This document shows positions 45,345 to 54,434 of a stretch of DNA of 64,000 nt, in pieces (position 1 is the first letter of the stretch; every line of letters begins with the position of its first letter). The translations under genes were made by a program, and so were the position numbers. This stretch comes from Firmicutes bacterium HGW-Firmicutes-14 (GTDB lineage: Bacteria > Bacillota > Thermincolia > Thermincolales > UBA2595), in the NCBI GenBank assembly GCA_002840275.1, contig PHAB01000010.1, forward strand, positions 47,162 to 111,161. The letters run 5' to 3'. The notes below the pieces were generated by a model, which was given only the letters and a program-made list of their open reading frames with translations, was not told where the DNA came from and ran no database searches.

Positions 45345-46343
45345 TTATTCCAAAATATATACCTTGACCGTGCGGCGTCCCCACTGGCGGGCCTCTTTTT
45401 CGGTATCAAAGAACAGGTCAATCCTGTTGCCCTTTATCGAACTCCCAATATCGAGAGCCGTGGCGTAGCCGTAACCTTCCACATATACCTTCGTTCCAAG
45501 CTTAACTACCTTGGGATCAACGGCAACAACACCCCTGTATGGATATATCCCGCTATATGTATTGTTCCCAGTATGAGTATATCCTGTAGCTGTCATGGAG
45601 ACAGCTTCAGAGAACCTGATAGTTCCGCCCCTTGATACAGTTTTAACATTTACAGTGCCCACTGCGATGATCTTGTTCACCGGTTGACGGACAGTCTTTT
45701 CATCGATTATTTCACGTTTTACTTCCTGACCGTTTCTCAGGGTAATTTTTACGGTTCTCTGAATTAACCCTTCCTGACCCTTGCGAACTACCCTGGTGAT
45801 ACCCTTTTCCATCGACTGGTCGCTTCTGCGTTCAGTTTTATACGCAATCTTGACAGTTTCGTCAACATACTGTTCACTTATTCGGACTATTTCTATGGAA
45901 TCACCCGTTTTCAGGTGTTCCCCCAATGCCGGTATTACCTGGTCGCCCGGATTAAGAGATATTTTTAAGCTGTCTACGGCGTCTTTCACCGTACCCACAG
46001 GTATCCAATGGTTAGAAGAACTTCCGTCTGCGGTCACCGATACCTGGATTATCCTTGTGATCCTGATTTCCATCTTGTCTTTCAGTTTTGCCTCTAATGA
46101 GGGTTCGACGATATCCCTCTCACCCAGCGCTATGTTCGCTTTTTTTATGGAGTCAGCTACCGTCTTGCCTCTTACAATAATATTCATTTCTTTGCCATCT
46201 GCATGTATCCTGACATCATACCTATTGTAAAAAAAACCGGTTAATACTATTCCAGCTGCTACAACGACCCCGAGGCACCAGATGATCAGTTTTTTTTGTC
46301 CCCAAAACCCGAAGGTCCCGGCCGGGGAGGTGTATGCCTGCAT
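45345..46343 (-). CDS. yabE: YabE-type cell wall protein (DUF348, G5, 3D domains)
   Basis: A 332-residue exported protein. A signal/membrane anchor lies at residues ~20-40. Two DUF348 repeats (~45-150), a G5 domain (~190-265, EEIIDEKTVRQ-like) and a C-terminal 3D domain with its three Asp motifs (VDPKVV, LDIGSS, IDLFFD). 3D domains resemble the catalytic core of lytic transglycosylases and resuscitation factors. GAGGAG precedes the ATG. A good promoter lies upstream. It lies next to rsmA as in B. subtilis. Confidence 0.92.
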   Translation of the reverse strand: MQAYTSPAGTFGFWGQKKLIIWCLGVVVAAGIVLTGFFYNRYDVRIHADGKEMNIIVRGKTVADSIKKANIALGERDIVEPSLEAKLKDKMEIRITRIIQVSVTADGSSSNHWIPVGTVKDAVDSLKISLNPGDQVIPALGEHLKTGDSIEIVRISEQYVDETVKIAYKTERRSDQSMEKGITRVVRKGQEGLIQRTVKITLRNGQEVKREIIDEKTVRQPVNKIIAVGTVNVKTVSRGGTIRFSEAVSMTATGYTHTGNNTYSGIYPYRGVVAVDPKVVKLGTKVYVEGYGYATALDIGSSIKGNRIDLFFDTEKEARQWGRRTVKVYILE

Positions 46344-46402
46344 TTAATCACTCCTCGTTTAATTTTTTGAATCATATTTGTTTTTTAGAAAGGGTTGGAT
46401 TC

Positions 46403-46432
46403 ATTTTAACCTAACTTGTGCATTGTTGTCAA
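46403..46432 (-). promoter_or_regulatory. Sigma-A type promoter of yabE
   Basis: On the minus strand TTGACA (46427-46432) and TAAAAT (46403-46408) are separated by 18 bp, a strong match to the vegetative consensus. It lies 60 bp upstream of the yabE start. Confidence 0.65.
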
Positions 46433-46551
46433 ATTTTTCTTAACATTCAACCGATTGATATGATTCTTTTAGTATGTATTCTGGTTCTATGCAGGAATGA
46501 AAAATCCTTTAAAAATCGTAATACAAATTCCTATTTAGAGTGACAAAGTTT

Positions 46552-47415
46552 TTATAAGATATAAACATTAACAGTCCTTCTGCCCCATTTAAGGGCTTCC
46601 CGGCGGCTCTCAAAAAAGACGTCTATTTTTCGACCTTTTATTGCACCCCCGGTGTCGGCTGCTACTCCGTAACCATATCCCTCAATATACAGACGGGTCC
46701 CCATGGGGATAACTCTGGGGTCAACGGCGATTATCCCCCGCCTGGTTTTCGCCCCTACAGCGGTGTGGTGTCCGGTAAATGTATAGGCAGTTGAAACAAA
46801 TTTCACCGGCCGTCCTCCATGTACGGCAGCCTGGCGGGAAACCGTTTCATAGGACCCGCAGGCAATAACCCTGGCCTGGGGTGACTTTATAACCTTTGTT
46901 CCCGTGAGGGTCTTAGAAACAATCTGTCCATCCCGGGACTGTACCAAATAATTATCTTTCCTAATACCGTCACTCCCGGAGCTTATAACACGCTCCTGTC
47001 CCGGTTCGAGGAAAATATCCCATTCGCGCCTGACAGGCATCGGAACCACTCTGTGTTCCACAGTCCTGGCAATCCGGTTTTGATAAACCCGTATATTCAT
47101 CCCCTCAGATACCCTTGCTGCCAATTCTTGTGAAACCGTAAAATACTCCGCCGATTCACCCTCAGCTAACAGCGCCGGGTCGACAGGGCCAATATTTCCT
47201 TTTATGCCCACTTCCCGCAACACATCAGATACCTTAGGGGCAAAAGTAAAATATGATATCGTCTTATCTCCCATCCTGACTGTAACATTGTGTCCCAAAA
47301 ACAGTATAGTCACAGCCAGGGATACTGTCACGATGCCAAAAACCAGGTATGCCGACATCAGACTGCCCGTACCGAAACTTTGCGGCTTTGGACAACTAAC
47401 GGCAGTATCACACAT
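46552..47415 (-). CDS. 3D domain-containing cell wall protein (YabE paralogue)
   Basis: A 287-residue protein with a membrane segment at residues ~15-37, a DUF348-like region (~45-120), and a C-terminal 3D domain (GRPVKFVSTAYTFTGH; then VDPRVI, ADTGGA and IDVFFE). It resembles the neighbouring yabE at the C-terminus, but the G5 domain is not clear. The ATG at 47415 is fixed by AGGAGGATGTTTT. The preceding 230 bp carry a strong hairpin (next entry). Confidence 0.88.
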   Translation of the reverse strand: MCDTAVSCPKPQSFGTGSLMSAYLVFGIVTVSLAVTILFLGHNVTVRMGDKTISYFTFAPKVSDVLREVGIKGNIGPVDPALLAEGESAEYFTVSQELAARVSEGMNIRVYQNRIARTVEHRVVPMPVRREWDIFLEPGQERVISSGSDGIRKDNYLVQSRDGQIVSKTLTGTKVIKSPQARVIACGSYETVSRQAAVHGGRPVKFVSTAYTFTGHHTAVGAKTRRGIIAVDPRVIPMGTRLYIEGYGYGVAADTGGAIKGRKIDVFFESRREALKWGRRTVNVYIL

Positions 47416-47519
47416 AAAACATCCTCCTCTTACAGGGTTGGACACCCCTGCTTGTTCTAAATATATAAGGAGGATACCATGTTCATTACTGCCAATTGTT
47501 GCCAATCTGGGCGAAATCT

Positions 47520-47561
47520 CCATCGGGAACGGCTCCCGCTATGCGGATCGCCGACCGATGG
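47520..47561 (-). ncRNA. Structured leader of unknown class upstream of the 3D-domain gene
   Basis: The gap between tatD and the 3D-domain gene holds a three-tier hairpin: CCATCGG/CCGATGG (47520-47526 with 47555-47561), inside it CGGC/GCCG, inside that CCGC-TAT-GCGG. The longer leader (47416-47640) may include more pairing. Cell-wall hydrolase genes often carry c-di-AMP riboswitches, but I cannot find the conserved elements of that class here. Confidence 0.5.
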
Positions 47562-47644
47562 ACGATTTAAGCCCCGCTTAGGAACTTACCGGCCAGGTCC
47601 TTATACCAAAAAACATTTTTGTCTACAAGCCCCATTTCAGCCTT

Positions 47645-48415
47645 TCATTTTATGCCGAATAGATTCCTGGCATTCTTGGAGGTGGCCTCCGCCAGCTCAC
47701 ATACAGGAATCCCCCTTAGTTCGGCGATCCTTTCTCCAACATGAACTACATAGGCAGATTCATTCCGCTTTCCCCTGTGAGGTTCCGGGGTCAGGTATGG
47801 TGCATCAGTTTCGATGAGCAGCCTGTCCAGGGGAACCTCCACGGCAATTTCCCGCAGTTTTCCGGCATTATTAAAGGTCACGGGGCCGGCTATAGAGATA
47901 TAAAACCCCATTTTCAGGCACTCCCGGGCCATCTCCAGGCTGCCGGAAAAACAGTGCAATACCCCTCCGGCAACAGCAGCATTTTCTTCTCTTAATATTT
48001 TCATCACATCCCCATGGGCGTCCCGGTCATGTACTATTATAGGTTTGCCCACTTCCCTGGCGATGCTTATCTGCTGCCTGAACATATCCTGCTGGATTTC
48101 CCTGGGAGAGAGGTCCCGGTAATAGTCAAGCCCCATTTCTCCTACAGCCACCACTTTAGATCCTTTTACCAGTTTCCAAAGGTTTTCAAGCCCTTTATGG
48201 CCTTCCTCTTCAGCATCATGGGGGTGGATTCCCACTCCGGCATAGATAAAATCATACTTGTCGGCCAAAGAAAGCGACCTTTGTGAAGACAGGATATCAT
48301 ACCCCACGTTAATGATGCAGGAAACCCCTTTTTCCCTGGCCCTCATCAGCATTTCATGCCTGTCTCCGTCAAATTTCCGGTCATCCAGATGTGCATGTGA
48401 ATCAGTAAACAACAA
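47645..48415 (-). CDS. tatD: TatD-family hydrolase/deoxyribonuclease
   Basis: A 256-residue amidohydrolase-fold protein with metal ligands: TDSHAHLDD at the start, GVGIHPHDAE, GEMGLDYYRD, IIVHDRDAHGDV, and ETDAPYLTPEPHRGKRN near the end. TatD proteins have 3'-5' DNA exonuclease activity. It follows metG by 12 bp, as in B. subtilis (yabD). Confidence 0.95.
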   Translation of the reverse strand: MLFTDSHAHLDDRKFDGDRHEMLMRAREKGVSCIINVGYDILSSQRSLSLADKYDFIYAGVGIHPHDAEEEGHKGLENLWKLVKGSKVVAVGEMGLDYYRDLSPREIQQDMFRQQISIAREVGKPIIVHDRDAHGDVMKILREENAAVAGGVLHCFSGSLEMARECLKMGFYISIAGPVTFNNAGKLREIAVEVPLDRLLIETDAPYLTPEPHRGKRNESAYVVHVGERIAELRGIPVCELAEATSKNARNLFGIK

Positions 48416-48427
48416 TCACACCCCCGC

Positions 48428-50377
48428 CTATTTCACCTTTGCCCCGGCAGGAATGTCTCTGCCCGGGTCACCGGTAATTATCCCCAGGGTTTCTCCCTGG
48501 GAAGCGGCCAAAATCATCCCTTCGGACAAAATGCCTCTTAGCTTAACCGGCTTCAGGTTGGCCACGATTAGTATTTTTTTGCCCACCAATTCATCAGGGG
48601 TATAATGTTTGGCTATACCCGCCACCACAGTCCTGCTGCTGTCTCCCAATGAAACTTCCAGTTTCAGGAGTTTATCTGCTTTTTCAACCCGTTCAGCTTT
48701 AATAATTTCCGCCAGCCGCAAATCAATTTTCGCAAATTCTTCAATAGAAACCTGAGATTCTGTCTCATCAGTTTTATCCTGTTCCTGCGTTTGTTCCGGT
48801 TTCTGTTCAAGCACATCCTGGGTTTCTGTCTTATCGGAATCTATTCTCGGAAACAGGGCCGCTCCCCTTTTAACCCTGGTACCGGCAGGAAACCTGCCCC
48901 ACCCGTCTATTGATTCCCAGGTTTTAACCTCATCGGTTCCTGTCAGGCCTGCCTGTTCCCAAATCTTTGGCGGGAGATTCGGCATAAATGGAGAAACCAT
49001 AACTGTAATCATTCTGATAGATTCCATCAGGTTATATAGCACTGTAGCCAGGCGGTCCTTTTTTGCTTCGTCCTTGGCAAGTATCCAGGGATATGTCTCA
49101 TCAATGTATTTATTGGACCTGCTCACCAGCCGCCAAACCGCCCCGAGAGCATTGCTCAGTTCATATCTTTCCATAAACCTCTCGTAATCCATAATTACGT
49201 TTTCAGCAGTACCGGCCAGGTCCCTGTCTATATCATCAGGCTCTCCGGCAGCCCGGACTTCACCGTTAAAATACTTCTCCACCATGGCCACAGACCGGCT
49301 GACCAGATTCCCCAGGTCATTGGCCAGGTCTGAATTTATTCTCTGGACCAGAATATCCTCGGAATAGTAACCATCTGCCCCAAAGGGGAGTTCTTTCAGC
49401 AGGTAATACCTGATGGAATCTACACCGTATTTATCTACCAGGACCAGGGGGTCTATGACATTCCCCTTGGATTTGGACATTTTACCTCCTTCGAGGAGCA
49501 GCCAGCCATGGGCTACAACACACCTCGGCAGTTCGAGTCCGGCAGCCATCAGAATTATAGGCCATATTATAGTATGGAAGCGGACAATATCTTTTGCCAT
49601 CAGGTGAATATCAGCCGGCCAAAACTTCTTAACCAGGGTATCATCTGCCTGGCCGCCCGCGAGGGCTGAATAATAATTGGTCAGGGCATCGATCCAAACA
49701 TAGATGACATGCCTGGGATCAAAGGGCACCTTGATACCCCAGTCGAAAGTAGTCCTTGAGACACAGAGGTCTTCCAGTCCCTGCCTGATAAAATTAACCA
49801 TCTCATTCCTGCGGGATACCGGCTGGATAAAATCCGGGTTCTTATCAATGTGATCCAGAAGCCTGTCGGCGTATTTTGACATTTTGAAAAAATAGCTCTC
49901 TTCTTTGACCAATTCCACCGGTCTGCCGCAGTCCGGACAAACGTTTCCCTCCGCCTGCCGTTCGGTCCAAAAGGTCTCGCAAGGGGTACAATACCAACCC
50001 TCATATTCGGATTTATATATGTCACCCTGCTCATAAAGCCTGACAAAAATGTCCTGGACGATTTCTTTATGCCTTTCTTCAGTGGTCCTTATAAAGTCAT
50101 CATATGAAATTTCCATGGTCTTCCAAAGGTGCTTGATGCCGGCTACTATCCCGTCAACAAATTCCTTGGGCTCCATTCCCTTCGCTTTTGCCGTACGCTG
50201 TATCTTCTGACCGTGTTCATCTGTACCGGTGAGAAATCGTGTTTCATATCCTCTCATCCGCTTATACCTGGCAATCGAGTCAGCCGCCACAGTAGTATAA
50301 GCATGACCGATATGCAGATTGTCACTGGGATAATAAATTGGTGTTGTTATGTAGAAAGTTCTTTTACCTTTGTCCAT
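48428..50377 (-). CDS. metG: Methionyl-tRNA synthetase
   Basis: A 649-residue class I enzyme. HIGH at residues 22-25; a zinc-type insert with CTPCETFWTERQ and CPDCG; KMSKSKG at about residue 300 (KFWP...GKMSKSKGNV region). The C-terminal ~110 residues are a tRNA-binding (EMAP-like) domain (IDLRLAEIIKAERVEKADKLLKLEV). Transcription passes through a T-box leader (separate entry), so expression should respond to uncharged tRNA-Met. Confidence 0.98.
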   Translation of the reverse strand: MDKGKRTFYITTPIYYPSDNLHIGHAYTTVAADSIARYKRMRGYETRFLTGTDEHGQKIQRTAKAKGMEPKEFVDGIVAGIKHLWKTMEISYDDFIRTTEERHKEIVQDIFVRLYEQGDIYKSEYEGWYCTPCETFWTERQAEGNVCPDCGRPVELVKEESYFFKMSKYADRLLDHIDKNPDFIQPVSRRNEMVNFIRQGLEDLCVSRTTFDWGIKVPFDPRHVIYVWIDALTNYYSALAGGQADDTLVKKFWPADIHLMAKDIVRFHTIIWPIILMAAGLELPRCVVAHGWLLLEGGKMSKSKGNVIDPLVLVDKYGVDSIRYYLLKELPFGADGYYSEDILVQRINSDLANDLGNLVSRSVAMVEKYFNGEVRAAGEPDDIDRDLAGTAENVIMDYERFMERYELSNALGAVWRLVSRSNKYIDETYPWILAKDEAKKDRLATVLYNLMESIRMITVMVSPFMPNLPPKIWEQAGLTGTDEVKTWESIDGWGRFPAGTRVKRGAALFPRIDSDKTETQDVLEQKPEQTQEQDKTDETESQVSIEEFAKIDLRLAEIIKAERVEKADKLLKLEVSLGDSSRTVVAGIAKHYTPDELVGKKILIVANLKPVKLRGILSEGMILAASQGETLGIITGDPGRDIPAGAKVK

Positions 50378-50431
50378 AAATGTTTCTCCTTCCTGTAATT
50401 GATGCCAGATCCCCGGCAGAAAACCAGAAAA

Positions 50432-50715
50432 TTAAAAACCCCTCTTCCCAATGCATATACAAAGGGACGAGGGGTATCCCACGCGGTACCACCCTTTTTC
50501 GCCCTATTCAGGGCCTTTACCAGGTACGGAATTATATTCGATACCCGAAGCATAATAACGGCGCTTAACCGGCCCGGCCTACTTTCCGCAAATTTCAGCC
50601 TGCAGTTCGGGGACCATGTTCAATACCATCTGTCCGGCGGAACTCTCACCCTTTCCCCGCTCTCTGAACGGATGTTCCGGTATTTACTCTTTCCCTTCAT
50701 TACTGTTGTAATTTT
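50432..50715 (-). promoter_or_regulatory. T-box leader of metG
   Basis: On the minus strand the T-box core AAGGGTGGTACCGCG (50482-50496) is followed by a terminator stem CCCCTCGTCCC/GGGAAGAGGGG (50439-50474) and T5. Upstream lies stem I. A candidate specifier codon ATG (Met) at 50615-50617 fits metG regulation; a second ATG nearby (50627-50629) could be used instead. Uncharged tRNA-Met would stabilise the antiterminator and let metG be transcribed. Confidence 0.85.
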
Positions 50716-50908
50716 ATTATAACAAAGCATATACAAAGATAATAACTTTAAACACCCTTTTTGTCAAGTTTTCCCTATCCTGTTATAAATAATTCAAAAT
50801 AAAAAAATTTGTCGATTTCAGTTAGGCATTAGCCTTACTGCAAATTGTAATAAAAGCCTATATATTATAGAAATAAAAATTTGGAAAAAAAGTAAACACA
50901 AAAAAGGG

Positions 50909-50937
50909 TTGACTTTTAATACCATGGTTGGTATCAT
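50909..50937 (+). promoter_or_regulatory. Sigma-A promoter of the AbrB gene with operator-like dyad
   Basis: TTGACT (50909-50914) and TATCAT (50932-50937) are spaced by 17 bp. Between and over the -10 box sits a perfect dyad, ATACCA-TGGT-TGGTAT (50919-50934), a likely binding site for a repressor, perhaps the gene's own product. The ribosome binding site GGAAGGGGAG follows at good distance. Confidence 0.6.
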
Positions 50938-50981
50938 TTACTTGTAAATAATTGTCGAAACTTGCTGGAAGGGGAGAAATT

Positions 50982-51236
50982 ATGAAATCAACAGGAATTG
51001 TTCGGAAGGTTGATGAATTGGGCAGGGTAGTAATTCCTATCGAACTGAGGAGAACGCTTGGCATTGATGAAAAAGATGCTCTCGAAATCTATGTCGACAG
51101 TGAAAAAATAATCCTCAAAAAGTATGAACCCGCCTGCATTTTCTGCGGCAATGCAGATAACATTCAGCATTTCCGCGGCAAAAACGTTTGTAAGGAATGC
51201 GCTCTTGCCATGGCTGAAGCAGCCGAAGTATTATAG
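50982..51236 (+). CDS. abrB: AbrB-family transition-state regulator
   Basis: An 84-residue protein starting MKSTGIVRKVDELGRVVIP, the AbrB swapped-hairpin domain (residues 1-48). The C-terminus has a zinc-ribbon-like pair, CIFCGNAD and CKECALA. AbrB-type proteins repress post-exponential genes during growth. It is on the plus strand, unlike its neighbours, and sits between metG and rsmI as does B. subtilis abrB. Confidence 0.92.
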   Translation: MKSTGIVRKVDELGRVVIPIELRRTLGIDEKDALEIYVDSEKIILKKYEPACIFCGNADNIQHFRGKNVCKECALAMAEAAEVL

Positions 51237-51240
51237 CACT

Positions 51241-51286
51241 AAAAAAAGAGAAAGACCTTGTTTTTAAAACAGTCTTTCTTTTTTTT
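51241..51286. terminator. Bidirectional terminator between abrB and rsmI
   Basis: GAAAGAC pairs with GTCTTTC around a 14-base loop, with an A7 run on one side and a T8 run on the other. The 3' end of rsmI (51264) lies inside it. Confidence 0.8.
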
Positions 51287-52136
51287 GCTCTGCTTCTAAA
51301 ACAGCATTATAGACTTCTTTTTTACTAGCACCTATAGTACGTGCCACTTCTTTTATTGCTTCTTTTTTCTCCCATCCCCCGTGAACTAATTTGTTCACTA
51401 ATTCACGTATCTCAGTGGAACTCCTTGCCGGGGGTTCTTTTTTATTTTCCGTGCTTCCTTTCACAACCAGGGTAAATTCACCTTTGGGCGGATGAGACCG
51501 AAAGTGTTCGATAATTGATGTTATAGGTCCCCTGATTAATTCCTCGTGAATTTTTGTTATTTCGCGGGCTGCCACAATTTCCCTGTCACCTGTCAGTTTT
51601 GAAATTTCCTCCAGGGTCTTTATTACCCGGTAAGGGGATTCGTATAAAATAGTTGTCCGTTCCTCCAAAGCCAGTTGTTCCAGTATCCTCTTGCGTTCTT
51701 TACCGGCTCTGGGCAAAAAACCTTCAAATACAAATCTTTTTGTGCTTAAACCTGAAGTGCTTAAAGCAGCTATTACTGCTGAAGGTCCCGGGACAGGTTC
51801 AACCCTGATGCCCTCACTTACGGCAAGGGCAACCAAATCTTCCCCCGGATCGGAAATTCCGGGTGTGCCGGCATCCGACACCAGGACAATATCCTTCCCT
51901 TCCTTAAGTTCACCGATAAGTTTCCGGCCCTTTTCTTTTTTATTATGCTCATGGTAACTGGTTAACCGTGTCTTTATGTCATAAAAGCTCAGCAGTTTCC
52001 TGGTATGCCTGGTGTCCTCCGCCGCAATCAGGTCTGCTTCTTTTAGTATCCTAAGCGCCCTAAGGGTTATGTCTTCAAGATTGCCTATCGGTGTGGCACA
52101 AAGATAAAGGGTTCCTGATTTACCGTCACTTGTCAT
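51264..52136 (-). CDS. rsmI: 16S rRNA (cytidine 1402-2'-O)-methyltransferase
   Basis: A 290-residue protein of the SAM-dependent tetrapyrrole-methylase-like family: GTLYLCATPIGNLEDIT at the start, VSDAGTPGISDPG (loop) and FEGFLPRAGKERK. RsmI adds a 2'-O-methyl group to C1402 of 16S rRNA. Its start overlaps the GIY-YIG gene end by about 10 bp. In B. subtilis this is yabC. Confidence 0.96.
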   Translation of the reverse strand: MTSDGKSGTLYLCATPIGNLEDITLRALRILKEADLIAAEDTRHTRKLLSFYDIKTRLTSYHEHNKKEKGRKLIGELKEGKDIVLVSDAGTPGISDPGEDLVALAVSEGIRVEPVPGPSAVIAALSTSGLSTKRFVFEGFLPRAGKERKRILEQLALEERTTILYESPYRVIKTLEEISKLTGDREIVAAREITKIHEELIRGPITSIIEHFRSHPPKGEFTLVVKGSTENKKEPPARSSTEIRELVNKLVHGGWEKKEAIKEVARTIGASKKEVYNAVLEAEQKKERLF

Positions 52137-52389
52137 GTTCCGTCACCACTATCATTCTTAGCTTTTCCGGCCTGGTCAGCCGTTTTATCTGGGCTTCCCT
52201 GGCCATGGCTTCCTCTTTGCTGGGAAAATCCTCGGAATAAACCAGTTCAACCGGCCCGCGTCCCCGGGTAAATTTTGCCCCTCTGCCGGAGTTATGTTTC
52301 CTTATTCTTCCCTCCAGGTCGTTAGTATATCCCGTATACAACCGGCCATCCCGGCATTTAATCATGTACGTAAAATACTTGCTGCCCAT
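52126..52389 (-). CDS. GIY-YIG nuclease-superfamily protein (YazA)
   Basis: An 87-residue single-domain protein: YFTYMIKC, GRLYTGYTNDLEGRIRKHN and the Arg/Glu of the active site follow the GIY-YIG pattern. YazA-type proteins are UvrC-like but their substrate is not established. The ATG at 52389 is taken because the longer frame overlaps the upstream gene by about 90 bp. Confidence 0.9.
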   Translation of the reverse strand: MGSKYFTYMIKCRDGRLYTGYTNDLEGRIRKHNSGRGAKFTRGRGPVELVYSEDFPSKEEAMAREAQIKRLTRPEKLRMIVVTEHDK

Positions 52390-52393
52390 CACA

Positions 52394-53176
52394 TCACTTC
52401 CCTGTTTGAGGATGGTACGGCCTGCCAGGGTAATAAACATTCCACAAGTCTTCGGTATAGCTGCCGTCTTCGTTATAAACAAAAAAAGGCTCCTCTATTT
52501 TAAGTTCAGGGTTTCCGCCGAACTGAGCCTCGATTAATACCATGTTGGGTTTTTTACCCGGTCCGGGATAAACTACCCGCAGTCTTCTCGGCTTCAACCG
52601 GTACTTATGCATTTCAACTATGACATCTGTCAAACGCTCCGGTCGATGTACAACGGCAACCCTGCCCCCGTATTTTACCAGCCTGGCAGAGGCCCTGACA
52701 ACATCATGCAGGTCACATAAAACCTCATGCCGGGCAACAGCAATTTCCCCGGTCTTATTCCGTTCCCCCCTGCCTACCGGCAGATAAGGAGGGTTTGATA
52801 TTACCAGATCAAACCTCCCATGACCGAGAATGGCGTCCGCTTCCCGAATATCACCCTGAATAATTTCTACCAGATGCTCAAGCTTGTTACCCCTAACGCT
52901 TCGGCCTGCCCTGTCACAGCTGTCTGCCTGAATTTCCAGTCCTATAATTTCATCAATCTCTTCCCTGGTGGAAAGAAGCAGTGGGATAACACCGGTACCT
53001 GTCCCGAGATCCACTATCCGGTCCCCTTTTTTCACTGTGACAAAATTAGCCAGCAGCACGGCATCCATAGAGAAGCAAAAAGCTGAGGGGGATTGAATGA
53101 TTTTCAAACCGCCCCTTACCAAATCATCAAGACGCTCTCCTTCCAGAAGTTGGAAACCTGCAGAATTCTGTTCCAT
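52394..53176 (-). CDS. trmN6: tRNA1(Val) (adenine-37-N6)-methyltransferase-like protein (TrmN6/YabB)
   Basis: A 260-residue SAM methyltransferase. LGTGTGVIPLLL (SAM loop), LVISNPPYLP (NPPY motif, the adenine-N6 class) and a C-terminal basic region (RLRVVYPGPGKKP). It matches B. subtilis YabB and E. coli TrmN6, which modify A37 of tRNA1-Val. Operon position between yabA and yazA supports the call. Confidence 0.92.
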   Translation of the reverse strand: MEQNSAGFQLLEGERLDDLVRGGLKIIQSPSAFCFSMDAVLLANFVTVKKGDRIVDLGTGTGVIPLLLSTREEIDEIIGLEIQADSCDRAGRSVRGNKLEHLVEIIQGDIREADAILGHGRFDLVISNPPYLPVGRGERNKTGEIAVARHEVLCDLHDVVRASARLVKYGGRVAVVHRPERLTDVIVEMHKYRLKPRRLRVVYPGPGKKPNMVLIEAQFGGNPELKIEEPFFVYNEDGSYTEDLWNVYYPGRPYHPQTGK

Positions 53177-53178
53177 CG

Positions 53179-53514
53179 TTATTTACCTGTCCTGCTGTTT
53201 TTATCAAGGAATCCCATACAGAACAGGCAATCCCCATCAGAACGCATCTGTCCAAAATGTAAGTTGCAGATATGGAACCCTTCGTTATACAGCCTGCCAA
53301 GGTTCTCCAATCCCTGGCCAGGGGCCTGTTCCCGTAAACTTTTGGGGTCCCCTGCCTCTTTTAGGTAATACTGGTAGACATCCATTATCTCCAGGCGAAG
53401 CTTTTCATTCTCATCTTCAAGCACATAAGCCCTCATCTTTAGAAACTGGAGTTCATCCATCAGCATCTTGATTTTTTCTTCAAATTCTATTATCAGGTTG
53501 GTTAATTGTTTCAA
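53179..53514 (-). CDS. yabA: Replication initiation-control protein YabA
   Basis: A 111-residue protein with a leucine-zipper-like N-terminal helix (residues 1-60, with regular hydrophobic spacing) and a C-terminal zinc-type region: HICNLHFG and DCLFC. YabA joins DnaA and the DnaN clamp to limit re-initiation. The 4-bp overlap with ricT and the 2-bp gap to trmN6 place it in one operon. Confidence 0.93.
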   Translation of the reverse strand: MKQLTNLIIEFEEKIKMLMDELQFLKMRAYVLEDENEKLRLEIMDVYQYYLKEAGDPKSLREQAPGQGLENLGRLYNEGFHICNLHFGQMRSDGDCLFCMGFLDKNSRTGK

Positions 53515-54410
53515 TCACTCTCACCCGTTTCAATTTCATGAAGGTTTTCTTCTATGTTTTCTGTTGGATTAGAGTGGGGCTTTTTCTTCTTCTTATCAGC
53601 ATTTCTGTCTTTCATAATTTCAATTTCATTCATCCCAAATTCAACGTTTTGCCTGCTTTCTTTTATCTCCACTGTGAGATTCCTTTTAAGAATGTTTACC
53701 GAAACAACCTTCCCTTCCCCTACGGGTGTGTTGACAATAGTCCCTTCAGGGGGGTAGCTGGCCTTTTCACACTCATAGGCTTCACTTTCGTATTTCAGGC
53801 AACACATCAGCCTTCCACATATACCGGATATTTTTGTCGGATTAAGGGACAGGTTCTGCTCCTTTGCCATTCTGATGGAAACCGGTTCGAATTCTCCCAG
53901 GAATGTGGCACAGCATAACCCCCGGCCACAAGTCCCCAGACCGCCGAGCATCTTTGCTTCATCCCGGACACCTATCTGCCGCAGTTCTATTCTGGTACGG
54001 AAAATTGCAGCAAGGTCCTTAACCAGTTCCCGGAAGTCCACACGTCCATCCGCAGTAAAATAGAAGATTACCTTATTTGCATCAAAGGTATATTCCACAT
54101 CAACCAGCTTCATGGGCAACCCGTGTTCCTGAATTTTTTCCTGGCACACCTTGAAGGCCTCTTCCTCCTTGCTTTTGTTGATTTCTACCTGTTTGAGGTC
54201 CACAGGAGTAGCCTTGCGAATTATTTTTTTTAGGGGCGCTACTATTTCCTGCTCAGAAACCTCTTTGGGCTCAACCACTACCTGGCCGCACTCAATACCC
54301 CTTGCTGTTTCAAGAATTACCGTATCTTCCATTTTCAGGTCTATGTCCCCCGGATCAAAATAATATATCTTACCGGCTGACTTAAACCTGATACCCACCA
54401 CGTTAATCAT
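53511..54410 (-). CDS. ricT: RicT/YaaT (PSP1-domain) protein
   Basis: A 299-residue PSP1-domain protein. The Cys-rich core is GTCGRGLCC, CGRLMCCLKYE and YECEKA (residues ~155-210), which in the B. subtilis RicA-RicF-RicT complex binds iron-sulfur clusters. That complex affects RNase Y, competence and sporulation phosphorelay. The C-terminus is a charged tail (NADKKKKKPH). It precedes yabA and follows holB, as in B. subtilis (yaaT). Confidence 0.94.
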   Translation of the reverse strand: MINVVGIRFKSAGKIYYFDPGDIDLKMEDTVILETARGIECGQVVVEPKEVSEQEIVAPLKKIIRKATPVDLKQVEINKSKEEEAFKVCQEKIQEHGLPMKLVDVEYTFDANKVIFYFTADGRVDFRELVKDLAAIFRTRIELRQIGVRDEAKMLGGLGTCGRGLCCATFLGEFEPVSIRMAKEQNLSLNPTKISGICGRLMCCLKYESEAYECEKASYPPEGTIVNTPVGEGKVVSVNILKRNLTVEIKESRQNVEFGMNEIEIMKDRNADKKKKKPHSNPTENIEENLHEIETGESD

Positions 54411-54434
54411 TAATATATAAACCCCCTCACTTAT

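Noticed and set aside
47416..47640. c-di-AMP (ydaO) riboswitch
   Set aside because: Downstream gene type would fit, but the conserved sequence elements could not be found.
47479..47817. Plus-strand frame with a perfect AAGGAGGA site before its ATG, within the leader and antisense to tatD
   Set aside because: The encoded sequence has no recognisable features and over half overlaps tatD antisense; the ribosome binding site match looks fortuitous.
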